DNA of 64,000 nt from JBBRHQ01 sp963781345 (GTDB lineage: Bacteria > Actinomycetota > Thermoleophilia > Solirubrobacterales > 70-9). The notes under the pieces are model-generated. The model ran no database searches, was not told where the DNA came from, and saw nothing but the letters and a program-made list of their open reading frames with translations. Every line of letters starts with the position of its first letter. The first letter of the stretch is position 1. A program made the translations under genes and the position numbers. Positions 32,631-41,023 of this stretch are shown here, one piece after another. Where the stretch lies: positions 1 through 64,000 of the forward strand of contig CAWAFQ010000001.1 of assembly GCA_963781345.1 (NCBI GenBank), read 5' to 3'.

Positions 32631-33875
32631 TTAGCGGATGTTCTCGTAGATCGAGAAGATCGGCATGTACATCGCGATCACGATGAAGCCGACCACGCAG
32701 CCGACGAAGCAGATCATCAGCGGCTCGATAAGCGAGGTCAGGGCCTTGACCTTGGCGTCAACCTCGGTCTCGTAGAAGTCGGCGACCTTCGACAGCATGT
32801 GCTCCAGCTGGCCGGTCTCCTCACCGACGGAGACCATGTGGGCGACCATTGCCGGGAATATCGAGTTGTTCTCGATCGGCGCCGCGATCGAACCGCCCTG
32901 TTTGACCGAGGCATACATCTCAACCATCGCGTTCTCGACGACGACGTTGCCAGAGGTCTCTCCGGTGAGCTTGATCGCCTGCAGCATCGGAACACCGGAG
33001 GAGATCGCCCCTGAGAAGGTCCGCGACCAGCGGGCGAGTGCGACCTTCTGGACGACGTCGCCGATGTTCGCCGGGAGTCTCAGCTTGAGCCGATCCCAGA
33101 CGGCTCGTCCGCGGTCGGTCTTCTTCCAGCGCATGAAGGCGAAGATCAGCAGCCCGATCGTCGGGAAGATCACGAACCAGTAGCTGGTCAGTGCGTCCGA
33201 GACGCTGACGCAGATCTGGGTCGGAAGCGGCAGCGCCGAGCTGACCCCGGGATTGTCGGCCGCGAGCTCTTCGAAGACCTTGACGAAGACGGGGATGATG
33301 AACATCACCACCGCAAGCAGGATCAGAATCGCGAAGACGAAGACAAAGGCCGGGTACATCAGCGCCGAGCGCACCTGCCGGCGCAGGGCGTCCATCTTCT
33401 CGAGGTGGAAGGCGATCCGGTCCAGCGCGTCGTCGAGGCGACCCGACTGCTCTCCCGAACGCACCATCGAGCGCATCAGCCGGTCGAAGACCTTCGGATG
33501 GCGGTCCATCGCCTGCTCGAGCGAACTCCCGGCCTCGATGTCGTCATGCAGATCTACGATCGCCTCCTTGAGAAGCTCGTCCTCGCTTTGCACCGAGAGC
33601 GTCTCCAGGGTTCGAAGCATCGGCATGCCGGAGGCGACAAGGGTCGCGAACTGACGGGCGAAGATCGCCAGCTCGCGTGTCTTCACGCTCTTCCAGCGCT
33701 TGAACAGGTCCTCGACGTTGAGCGGATTCGTCTTCTCGGAGACGTCGAGGACGATCAGCCCGCGCTGGCGCAGCTGCTCGGAGACCTGCCCCTTGGAGGT
33801 GGCCTCGATCTCGCCGTTCGTGTTGACGCCGGCGAGGTCCATCGCGCGAAAGGCAAAGGTCGTCGAGGAGGCCAC
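32631..33875 (-). CDS. pilC: PilC, inner-membrane pilus assembly platform protein
   Basis: 414 residues from a GTG with AGGAG upstream. Two GspF domains: residues about 70-195 and 270-400. Motifs ARQFATLVASGMPMLRTLE and WSRTFSGAISSGVPMLQAIKLTGE mark their starts. About three membrane helices. It forms the platform turned by PilB/PilT. It lies 8 nt after pilT, and is the last gene of the motor operon. Confidence 0.93.
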   Translation of the reverse strand: MASSTTFAFRAMDLAGVNTNGEIEATSKGQVSEQLRQRGLIVLDVSEKTNPLNVEDLFKRWKSVKTRELAIFARQFATLVASGMPMLRTLETLSVQSEDELLKEAIVDLHDDIEAGSSLEQAMDRHPKVFDRLMRSMVRSGEQSGRLDDALDRIAFHLEKMDALRRQVRSALMYPAFVFVFAILILLAVVMFIIPVFVKVFEELAADNPGVSSALPLPTQICVSVSDALTSYWFVIFPTIGLLIFAFMRWKKTDRGRAVWDRLKLRLPANIGDVVQKVALARWSRTFSGAISSGVPMLQAIKLTGETSGNVVVENAMVEMYASVKQGGSIAAPIENNSIFPAMVAHMVSVGEETGQLEHMLSKVADFYETEVDAKVKALTSLIEPLMICFVGCVVGFIVIAMYMPIFSIYENIR

Positions 33876-33883
33876 CGCTGCTC

Positions 33884-35002
33884 CTAGGAGACCGCTCCGG
33901 CGGGCTCATATGCCCCCGAAGCGGAGCGGTCGTTGATACCGCCACCGAGCAGGCGCTTGAGCTCCTCCGGGACCGAGGCGCGCTGGTGCGCCAGCTGCGA
34001 GGTGATTACGCCGGAGCGAACCAGCTGGGCCAAGTCGGCGTCCATCGTCTGCATGCCGACCGATCCCGAGGTCTGGATCGCTGCATAGATCTGGTGTGTC
34101 TTCGCCTCGCGGATCAGGTTGCGGATGGCCGGGGTCGGCACCAACACCTCGGTCGCGACCACGCGCCCGCTGCCGTCAGCGGTTGGGAGAAGCTGCTGGG
34201 TGACGATCCCCTGGAGCGCAATCGAGAGCTGGGTTCTGACCTGGCCCTGCTGCTGGGGCGGAAAGACGTCGATGATCCGGTCGACGGTCTGCGCCGTCGA
34301 CTGGGTGTGGAGGGTCGCAAAGACGAGGTGGCCGGTCTCTGCCGCGGTCAGGGCGGTCGAGATCGTCTCGAGGTCGCGCATCTCGCCGACCATGATCACG
34401 TCGGGGTCCTGGCGCAGCGCCGCCTTCAGCCCCATCGCGAAGTCGATCGCATCGGCGCCAATCTCGCGCTGGTTGACGATCGAGCGCTTGTGCTCATGGA
34501 GAAACTCGATCGGGTCCTCGATCGTGAGGATGTGATCCTCGCGCTCGGAGTTGACGACGTCGACCATCGAGGCCAGCGTCGTCGACTTGCCCGAGCCGGT
34601 GGGGCCGGTGACGAGGACGAAACCGCGAGGCCTGCGGGCGAAGTCGCGCAGGATCTGCGGCACCCCGAGCGAGTCGAGCTCGGGGATCGCGTGCGGCACG
34701 CGGCGGAAAGCGGCGCTGACCGAGCCGCGCTGGAAGAAGCAGTTGACGCGGTAGCGGGCGACGTTGGGGATCGCGTAGGCGAAGTCCAGCTGCTGGTTGT
34801 TCTCGAACCGCTTGCGCTGATCGTCGTTGAGGATCCCGTAGACGACCTCGCGCGTCTGCTGGGAGGTCAGGATTCCGAACTCGCTCATCGGGACGATCCG
34901 GCCCTTGGTCCGGATAGCAGGTGGGAAGCCGGCGGTCAGGTGCACGTCAGAGGCATCTGCTGCGACCATGGCCCGCAGGACTCCTGCGAAATCGAGTTCC
35001 AT
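33884..35002 (-). CDS. pilT: PilT, pilus retraction ATPase
   Basis: 372 residues. PAS-like N-domain DASDVHLTAGFPPAIRTKGRIV, Walker A GPTGSGKST (about 135), ASP box with IEDPIEF, Walker B DVIMVGEMRD, His box TGHLVFATLHTQ. The C-terminal AIRNLIREAKTHQIYAAIQ motif is typical of retraction ATPases. Length fits the family. Lies between pilB and pilC. Confidence 0.94.
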   Translation of the reverse strand: MELDFAGVLRAMVAADASDVHLTAGFPPAIRTKGRIVPMSEFGILTSQQTREVVYGILNDDQRKRFENNQQLDFAYAIPNVARYRVNCFFQRGSVSAAFRRVPHAIPELDSLGVPQILRDFARRPRGFVLVTGPTGSGKSTTLASMVDVVNSEREDHILTIEDPIEFLHEHKRSIVNQREIGADAIDFAMGLKAALRQDPDVIMVGEMRDLETISTALTAAETGHLVFATLHTQSTAQTVDRIIDVFPPQQQGQVRTQLSIALQGIVTQQLLPTADGSGRVVATEVLVPTPAIRNLIREAKTHQIYAAIQTSGSVGMQTMDADLAQLVRSGVITSQLAHQRASVPEELKRLLGGGINDRSASGAYEPAGAVS

Positions 35003-35034
35003 GATTCACTCATCGGCCCCGGGGGAGGCCGACT

Positions 35035-37029
35035 TTAGGCGGTTACTCGCAGAACCTCTTCGAAGCTGGTGAGGCCGGCCCGGACCTTGTTCATGCCGTC
35101 CTCGCGCAGGGTCTGCATCCCCTCTGCTTGAGCGGCGGCGGCGATCTCGCCCTCGCTGGCCCGCGCGACGGTCATCTCCTTGAGGCGCTCGGTCAGGCCC
35201 ATCACCGAGTAGACCCCAACCCGGCCGCGGTATCCGGTGCCGCTGCAGCGAGTGCAGCCGACCGCCTCGTAGGAGTCGAGGTCGGTCGCCTCCCCGATTC
35301 CGTTGCTGGCCAGATGCGCCGCGGAAACAACAGCTGGCCGCTTGCAGTGCGAGCAGAGCTTGCGCGCCAACCGCTGAGCGACGACGCAGTCGACCGCTGA
35401 GGCTGTCAGGAAGGTCTCGATGCCCATCTTGTTGAGCCGCGCGATGGCTCCGGGAGCGTCGTTGGTGTGAAGGGTCGTCAGCATCATGTGGCCGGTGAGA
35501 GCCGCCTCGATCGCGATCCGGGCGGTCTCGCCGTCACGGATCTCCCCGACCATGACTATGTCGGGGTCGGCGCGCAGGATCGAGCGCAGCCCTGTGGCGA
35601 AGTCGAGCCCCGCCTTGCGGTTGACGTTGATTTGGTTGATGCCGGGAATCCTGTACTCGACCGGGTCTTCGACGGTGATGAGCTTCTTCTCGACGCTGTT
35701 GAGATCCTGCAGCGCGGCGTAGAGCGTGGTCGACTTGCCCGAGCCGGTTGGTCCGGTGACGAGGACGGCGCCGTAGGGCTTGCGAAACGACTCCTCGAAG
35801 CGCCTGCGGGATTCCCCCTCCATGCCGAGCTGGTCGAGCGAGCGCTGGGCATTCTCGTTGTCGAGAATCCGAATCGTCGCCCCCTCTCCGCGCTGGGTCG
35901 GGAGCGTGGTGACGCGCAGCTCGACCCGGCGATCCTCGACCGAGACGCTGACCCGTCCGTCCTGTGGCACGCGCTTCTCGGCGATATCAAGCTCGCTCAT
36001 TATCTTGATCCTCGAGATGACCGCGTTGACCATTCGGTTCGGGACGTGCGCCGTCTCTTTCAGCACACCGTCGACTCGGAACCTGACCCGCATCTCCCCC
36101 TCCTCGGGCTCGAGGTGGATGTCAGAGGCCTCCTCGGCCACAGCCTGCCCGAGGATGCTGTAGACGAGCTTGATGACCGGCGCGTCCTCGGCGCTCGACT
36201 GCAGGTCGCTGACCGCAGCAAGCTCGGCCTCGGCCTCAGACTCGGCCTGCTCGTGCTCCTCGATGATCGCCTCGGCCGCAGCGCTCTGAAGCGTGTTCAG
36301 GCGCCCCAGCAGCGCCTCGACGTCGTCCTCGGCGGCGACCGCTATCCGGCAGTCCATCCCCGTTGCGATCTGGATGTCGTCAACGGCGAGGACGTTGGCG
36401 GGGTCCGCCATCGCGACCAGCAGCGTCTGCTGGTCGACGAATCCGACAGGGATCGCCTTGTAGCGCCGGGCGGTGTTTACCGGGAACAGCGACGTCGCGG
36501 CCATATCGACCTGGTAGAGGGAGAGGTCGACGTGGTCGAGCCCGTAGCGCTCTGCGATGGCGCGAGAAAGCTGGTCGGCCGTGATCTCATCCCGGGCGAG
36601 CAGCAGCGCCTCGACGGTGGTGCCGGTCGCGCGTGCCTCCTCGGCCACCAGCTGGACCCGCTCCGCGGTCGTGTAGCCGAGATCGACCAGAACGTCACTC
36701 GTGAAGCCGGTCGAGTGGCCCCGGCGCATCGGCGGCGTCAGGCCAGGGGGCCCGGCCTCCGCCGGAAGCTCGGGTGCCGGAGCGCTCGAGCCGGCGGAGA
36801 CAGGATCCATCTGCTCAACCGGTGCGGGGGCCACCGGCGGCGCAAGGTCGAGCGGTGCGGGCTCCGCCGAGTACGGCGGCCCAGGCTCGGCCGGATACGG
36901 CGGTGCGGGCTCAGCCGGATACGGCGGGGCGGGCGTGGCCGACTCCCTTGAGTACGGGGGTGCGGGCGTGGCCGAGCCGACAGCGCCCTGGACCGACGGG
37001 ATGGGGTTCGGATGCTCGTCGTAGCTCAT
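35035..37029 (-). CDS. pilB: PilB, pilus extension ATPase
   Basis: 664 residues. Residues 1-110 are Pro-rich with PPYPAEP-type repeats, not found in usual PilB. Then a GspE/MshEN N-domain (about 105-260), and the ATPase core: Walker A GPTGSGKST near 425, VEDPVEYRIPG, Walker B DIVMVGEIRD, His box HMMLTTLHTND, and the zinc tetracysteine CSHC...CTRC. The MshEN type of N-domain can bind c-di-GMP in other species, but the key motif was not confirmed here. It supplies energy for pilus extension. Confidence 0.93.
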   Translation of the reverse strand: MSYDEHPNPIPSVQGAVGSATPAPPYSRESATPAPPYPAEPAPPYPAEPGPPYSAEPAPLDLAPPVAPAPVEQMDPVSAGSSAPAPELPAEAGPPGLTPPMRRGHSTGFTSDVLVDLGYTTAERVQLVAEEARATGTTVEALLLARDEITADQLSRAIAERYGLDHVDLSLYQVDMAATSLFPVNTARRYKAIPVGFVDQQTLLVAMADPANVLAVDDIQIATGMDCRIAVAAEDDVEALLGRLNTLQSAAAEAIIEEHEQAESEAEAELAAVSDLQSSAEDAPVIKLVYSILGQAVAEEASDIHLEPEEGEMRVRFRVDGVLKETAHVPNRMVNAVISRIKIMSELDIAEKRVPQDGRVSVSVEDRRVELRVTTLPTQRGEGATIRILDNENAQRSLDQLGMEGESRRRFEESFRKPYGAVLVTGPTGSGKSTTLYAALQDLNSVEKKLITVEDPVEYRIPGINQINVNRKAGLDFATGLRSILRADPDIVMVGEIRDGETARIAIEAALTGHMMLTTLHTNDAPGAIARLNKMGIETFLTASAVDCVVAQRLARKLCSHCKRPAVVSAAHLASNGIGEATDLDSYEAVGCTRCSGTGYRGRVGVYSVMGLTERLKEMTVARASEGEIAAAAQAEGMQTLREDGMNKVRAGLTSFEEVLRVTA

Positions 37030-37041
37030 CTGGGCCCGGCT

Positions 37042-37647
37042 CTAGTTCGGGTGGTAGGTCGCGGCGGGGCCGACGTAGGATGCGTCGGTCACGGCCTGCA
37101 CGATGCTCGCGGCGCTCTGGAATCCGTAGGTCACGCTCGCCTGGGGAATGCCGCCGCTGAGCCGGCGGGGACGGACGACGACCAGCGCCGGGACCCTGTC
37201 GACGTTGACGCCGAGCGTGATTGCCGCGTAGCGAGCGATCCGCTTGGCCGGGGCGACGAAGACTGCGACGCTTCCGATTCCCGAGAGCTTGCGCACCGTG
37301 GTCGCGACGAGCTTGTCGTCGATTCCCCCGCCTCGGACAACCAGCAGGACAACGGTCTTACCGGACTTGTAGGCGCGCCGGACCGGAGCCGGCAGCGGCG
37401 GCACCGGAACGTCGACGGGCGCTGCGGAGGTGACCGGAACTGGGGTGCCAGTGGCGGCAGCAGCCGCAGCCGCGGCCGGATCGACCGCTGCGGGGTCGGT
37501 GGCGGTGGCCGGGGTTGCCGGGGGCGCGGTCGTCGCCGCATCCCCACCGCCCCCCATTCCCGACAAGAACAGCACCGCCCCTCCGACAAGGAGAACTGCG
37601 ATGACGGCTATCTGGGCAACCGGGTTGTTGTTGAGTTTGTCCCTCAT
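37042..37647 (-). CDS. Membrane-anchored thioredoxin-fold-like protein of the pilus operon
   Basis: 201 residues from the ATG at 37647. One transmembrane helix (residues about 10-30), a Thr/Pro/Ala linker (about 35-85), then a domain with the strand order and the VPALVVV segment of a thioredoxin fold but no CxxC. No redox activity is expected. It lies 12 nt before pilB and after pilT2, so it is part of the motor operon. Function unknown; a structural role in pilus assembly is an inference. Confidence 0.75.
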   Translation of the reverse strand: MRDKLNNNPVAQIAVIAVLLVGGAVLFLSGMGGGGDAATTAPPATPATATDPAAVDPAAAAAAAATGTPVPVTSAAPVDVPVPPLPAPVRRAYKSGKTVVLLVVRGGGIDDKLVATTVRKLSGIGSVAVFVAPAKRIARYAAITLGVNVDRVPALVVVRPRRLSGGIPQASVTYGFQSAASIVQAVTDASYVGPAATYHPN

Positions 37648-37737
37648 GGTTGGCTCCCACACTGATCGTCGTCATCACGATCCTGAACCTTGAGCATGAG
37701 ACGGGTCGCCCGCGATCGCGCCGACTGGACGGACGTA

Positions 37738-39375
37738 CTACTCCGGCGAGTTCTCATACCCCGGAGGAGGCCCGGGAACGGGCGTCTCGGCGGACTGCGG
37801 AGTGACGGCGAGGGCCGGCGCAGAGAACGGGTCGGATGGGATCGCGGCGGCGGGCGGAGAAGGTGGGACCGGCAGAGGGTCGACCGCGGCGGTGGGCGGA
37901 GAGGGTGGGACCGGCAGAGGGTCGACCGCAGCGACCGGTGGAGACGGTGGTGCCGGCAGAGGGTCGACCGCGGCGGAAGCGACCGGGACCACCGGTTGTG
38001 GAGCGGCGGGCGGCGGTTCTGGCACCGGATCAACGTGTGGAGCGGATTCGGGGGCGACCGGCGCATCGGGCGCGGGGGCGACCGGCGCATCGGGCGCGGG
38101 GGCCACCGGCGCGGGGGGCGGCGGGCCGGGCGCGGGGGGCGGCGGGCCGGGCGTGGGGGGCGGCGGGCCGGGCGTGGGGGGCGGGGCCGGGGCCTCGGGG
38201 ACAGGCCGTTTGCCGGCGGGTGCGGCATTGGTGCCGCTGGCGGCCGAATCCCGTCCCCCGGCGCTCTCGGAGGTGCTGATCTGCTCGATCCCGCTCGCCC
38301 GCTGCCCCCCGGCCTCGAGCATCAGCTTGAAATCATGGGGCCTGGATGCGGCCGCGAGCGCCGTCTCCTCGCTCACCCTGCCCGCCTGAACATGATCGAG
38401 CAGGTCCTGGTCGAAGGTGCGCATCCCGTAGTAGGCGCCCTCGGCGATCACCTCGCTGATCTTGCCGGTCTCCTCGGGTTGCATGATCAGATCCTTGACC
38501 CGGCCGGTGCTCACCATGACCTCGGCCGCAGCGACGCGCCCCTCGCAGTCCGATCTCTCGATCAGCCGCTGCGATATTGCGCCTCGAAGGGTCGAAGAGA
38601 GCATCACTCGCGCCTGCTGCTGCAGGTGGGGAGGGAAGAAGTCGATGATGCGGTTGATCGTCTCGGTCGCGTCGAGCGTGTGCAGGGTGGAGAAGACGAG
38701 GTGCCCGGTCTCAGCGGCCGAGAGCGCCGTGCGGACGGTTTCCTCGTCACGCATCTCGCCGATCAGAATCACATCGGGGTCCTGCCTCAGGACTCGCCGC
38801 ATTCCCCGGCCGAAGCTCTCGGTGTCGGCGCCGATCTCGCGCTGGTTGATGATCGACATCCGGTCGCGGTGCAGGTACTCGATCGGGTCCTCGAGGGTGA
38901 CCACGTGCCGCGCCTTGGTCCTGTTTATGTGGTCGATCATCGCCGCCAGGGTCGTCGACTTGCCCGAGCCGGTGGTGCCGGTCAGCAGGACGATGCCGCG
39001 AGCTGAATCGGCCAGCTCACGGACGACGTCGGGGAGGCCGAGCTCCTCGATCGTCTTCACCTGGAAGGGGATTGCCCTGCAGACGATCGAGACCGACCCT
39101 CGCTGCTTGAAGGCGCTCACGCGAAAGCGTGCGTAGCCGGGGATCGAGTAGGCGAAGTCGGCCTCACCCGCGTCCTCGAACTCGGTCAGCGAACGGGTCT
39201 CGGCGATGTCATGGAAGGCCCTCTCCGTCTCCTCGGCGGTGAGGCCTTCCTCGTGGCCGTCCAGCGGGCCGAGAGCGCCGTTGACGCGAACGATCGGCGG
39301 CGTCCCGACCTTGATGTGGAGGTCTGATCCGTCAAGCTCGACGAGCCTGCGCAGGGCTGAGTCCATGTCCAGCAT
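37738..39375 (-). CDS. pilT: PilT-like ATPase with long Pro-rich C-terminal tail
   Basis: 545 residues. Residues 1-355 are a full PilT: DGSDLHIKVGTPPIVRVNG, Walker A GTTGSGKST (about 131), VTLEDPIEYLH, Walker B DVILIGEMRD, TGHLVFSTLHTLD. The last ~190 residues are Pro/Ala-rich with repeats of VDPLPVPPSPP and PPPTPGP, unlike normal PilT. The start overlaps the GNAT gene by 44 nt. A second PilT (PilU-like) is common; the tail might bind other pilus proteins. Confidence 0.9.
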   Translation of the reverse strand: MLDMDSALRRLVELDGSDLHIKVGTPPIVRVNGALGPLDGHEEGLTAEETERAFHDIAETRSLTEFEDAGEADFAYSIPGYARFRVSAFKQRGSVSIVCRAIPFQVKTIEELGLPDVVRELADSARGIVLLTGTTGSGKSTTLAAMIDHINRTKARHVVTLEDPIEYLHRDRMSIINQREIGADTESFGRGMRRVLRQDPDVILIGEMRDEETVRTALSAAETGHLVFSTLHTLDATETINRIIDFFPPHLQQQARVMLSSTLRGAISQRLIERSDCEGRVAAAEVMVSTGRVKDLIMQPEETGKISEVIAEGAYYGMRTFDQDLLDHVQAGRVSEETALAAASRPHDFKLMLEAGGQRASGIEQISTSESAGGRDSAASGTNAAPAGKRPVPEAPAPPPTPGPPPPTPGPPPPAPGPPPPAPVAPAPDAPVAPAPDAPVAPESAPHVDPVPEPPPAAPQPVVPVASAAVDPLPAPPSPPVAAVDPLPVPPSPPTAAVDPLPVPPSPPAAAIPSDPFSAPALAVTPQSAETPVPGPPPGYENSPE

Positions 39376-40021
39376 CGATGCCTGTATCGGCGCCGGGCGC
39401 GATCGCTTGAGGCCTGCGCCACATCTGTCGTAGAAGCGGGCCCCCGGCCGGCATGTGGAAGGTCGCCGTCAGGTCGAAGCCGCTGCCCGTGTAGAGAGCG
39501 GCGCTGCGCTCGGTGCTCGATTCAAGGAAGGCGGGCAGACCTTGCGCGTCGCAGTGCTCGAGCACCGGGCGCAGCAGCATCGAACCCAGACCGCGACCCT
39601 GACGCTCTGGCAGAACCCCGAGATAGTGCAGGTAGAAGTGCTCGGGAGCGGACGGGTGCAGGCGCTCCAGCCGCAGCAGGGTCCAGATGGCGAGCGCGAG
39701 CCGGCGCCCGAAAACGCGATGCATCTGCGGAGCCGCCCTCAGAGTCCGCGTGAACGGCACCCGCCACTGCCCCGGCCTCGCCCAGACCGCGGCGCCGCTG
39801 CCGTCCTCGGTCACCCAGACCTCGCGCCAGTCCGGGACCAGGTTGGCGATCTCGGCGCTGAAGAAGGCGAGCAGACGCTCGCCGCGGGCGGCGGAATCCC
39901 CGGCGGGCAGCAGGTGCGCCCAGCCGGGGTCGTCGGCGAACGCCAGCGCCAGCGCCTCGGCGACCAGCTCGTCGTCTGCCTCCGTGGCCCGCCTCACTCC
40001 AGATCTCGCCGGGCCATCCAC
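39332..40021 (-). CDS. GNAT-family N-acetyltransferase
   Basis: 229 residues from a GTG at 40021 (a GTG at 39997 is possible). GNAT motif A is in LHYLGVLPERQGRGLGSMLLRPVLEHCD, motif B near SAALYTGSGFDLTATFHMP. Resembles acetyltransferases related to puromycin N-acetyltransferase-type stand-alone enzymes. Substrate unknown. The 3' end overlaps the second pilT by 44 nt, so it may be the first gene of the motor operon. Confidence 0.85.
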   Translation of the reverse strand: MDGPARSGVRRATEADDELVAEALALAFADDPGWAHLLPAGDSAARGERLLAFFSAEIANLVPDWREVWVTEDGSGAAVWARPGQWRVPFTRTLRAAPQMHRVFGRRLALAIWTLLRLERLHPSAPEHFYLHYLGVLPERQGRGLGSMLLRPVLEHCDAQGLPAFLESSTERSAALYTGSGFDLTATFHMPAGGPLLRQMWRRPQAIAPGADTGIDAGHGLSPAQARRA

Positions 40022-40162
40022 CGGCTCAGCCTATTCAGTAACCGGTCACCGGGGCCCGGCCTCCGCCGGGGTCGAGACCGAGCCCAACTTCGGCGGACTT
40101 GATGGTCGGCGTGTGGATCGCTAGGCTCGCGCGACCGCAGCCACCGACAGGGAGGAATGGGA

Positions 40163-40822
40163 ATGAGAAACTTTGCGAAGCGCTTCGACTCACCATCGAT
40201 GATCGTCGCCGTGATCGCTCTGGTCGTCGCCATCGGCGGCACCGCGATCGCAGCCGGCAAGCTCTCGGGCTCGAGCCTGAAGAACCAGAGCGTCGCCGGC
40301 AAGAAGCTGAAGAACAACACCGTGACCGGCAAGCAGGTCAATGAGGCCACCCTGGCGCCGGTGCCGAAGGCGAGGACGATCGCCAGCGACGTCCGCTACT
40401 CCGCACAGCTTTCCTTCGGGCAGACGAAGACGCTCGGAGGGCTGGGCCCGCTGACCCTGACGGCAACCTGCCTCGAGAACACGACCGACGACAATGGCAA
40501 CCCCAACCGCGACGTCGCGCGGGTCCTGATCTCGACGACCCAGAGCCTCTCGGTCTTCGAGGGAAGCCAGGATTCGAAGACTGGCGGCCCGCTGCCGGCC
40601 GACTTCCTCAACCCCAACACGCCCGCTACGGACCGGGTCGCGTTTGAAAACAGCGTGCCGACGGGCGCGCCGGACTGGGAAGGCGACAGCGAGCTCTCGG
40701 CGGCGGCGCCGAACAACTCGGCGTCGATCTTCATCCCCGACCGCGGCAACGGGGTCGGCAACAACATCCTCAACGCCGACTGCACCTTCCGGGGAGTCGC
40801 CACCCGGGTACTGGCCGGCTGA
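40163..40822 (+). CDS. Secreted protein with SxKNxSV-type repeats
   Basis: 219 residues from the ATG at 40163, 7 nt after GGAGG; an ATG 6 nt earlier is too close to that site. A signal anchor (IVAVIALVVAIGGTAIAAG) is followed by short Lys/Asn repeats (KLSGSSLKNQSVAGKKLKNNTVTGKQVN), then a beta-rich domain with two Cys. The same layout appears at 54564. The repeats are like a short beta-helix stalk. Function unknown. Confidence 0.82.
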   Translation: MRNFAKRFDSPSMIVAVIALVVAIGGTAIAAGKLSGSSLKNQSVAGKKLKNNTVTGKQVNEATLAPVPKARTIASDVRYSAQLSFGQTKTLGGLGPLTLTATCLENTTDDNGNPNRDVARVLISTTQSLSVFEGSQDSKTGGPLPADFLNPNTPATDRVAFENSVPTGAPDWEGDSELSAAAPNNSASIFIPDRGNGVGNNILNADCTFRGVATRVLAG

Positions 40823-40825
40823 CGC

Positions 40826-40905
40826 GAAAACCCGGCCGGAGCTGGAACCCGGCGGCCGGCGCTGGAGCCCGGCCGGCGCGAGAACCCGGCCGAAGCGGCG
40901 GGGGC
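40826..40905. repeat. Short GC-rich tandem repeats
   Basis: Four degenerate units of about 18-20 nt that contain ACCCGGCCGG, just after the stop of the secreted-protein gene and before the terminator. They look like slippage in GC-rich sequence. Confidence 0.55.
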
Positions 40906-40961
40906 TCAGAAGCCACGCGCGCTGTCGGTGGGCCCGTCCGGTGCCCCTCCGAACGGCTTGT

Positions 40962-40996
40962 AACTGAAAGGCCGCCCCGGGGGCGGCCTTTCAGTT
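40962..40996. terminator. Bidirectional terminator between convergent genes
   Basis: A nearly perfect 16-17-bp stem (AACTGAAAGGCCGCCCC and GGGGCGGCCTTTCAGTT), with T-rich sequence on the right. It lies between the secreted-protein gene and sigA, so it can stop both. Confidence 0.85.
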
Positions 40997-41023
40997 TGAG
41001 AGAGGTGGGGTACCGGACGGGCC

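Noticed and set aside
40826..40905. GC-rich repeats after the secreted-protein gene as a regulatory array
   Set aside because: The units are degenerate, sit after a stop codon and before a terminator, and show no conserved core.
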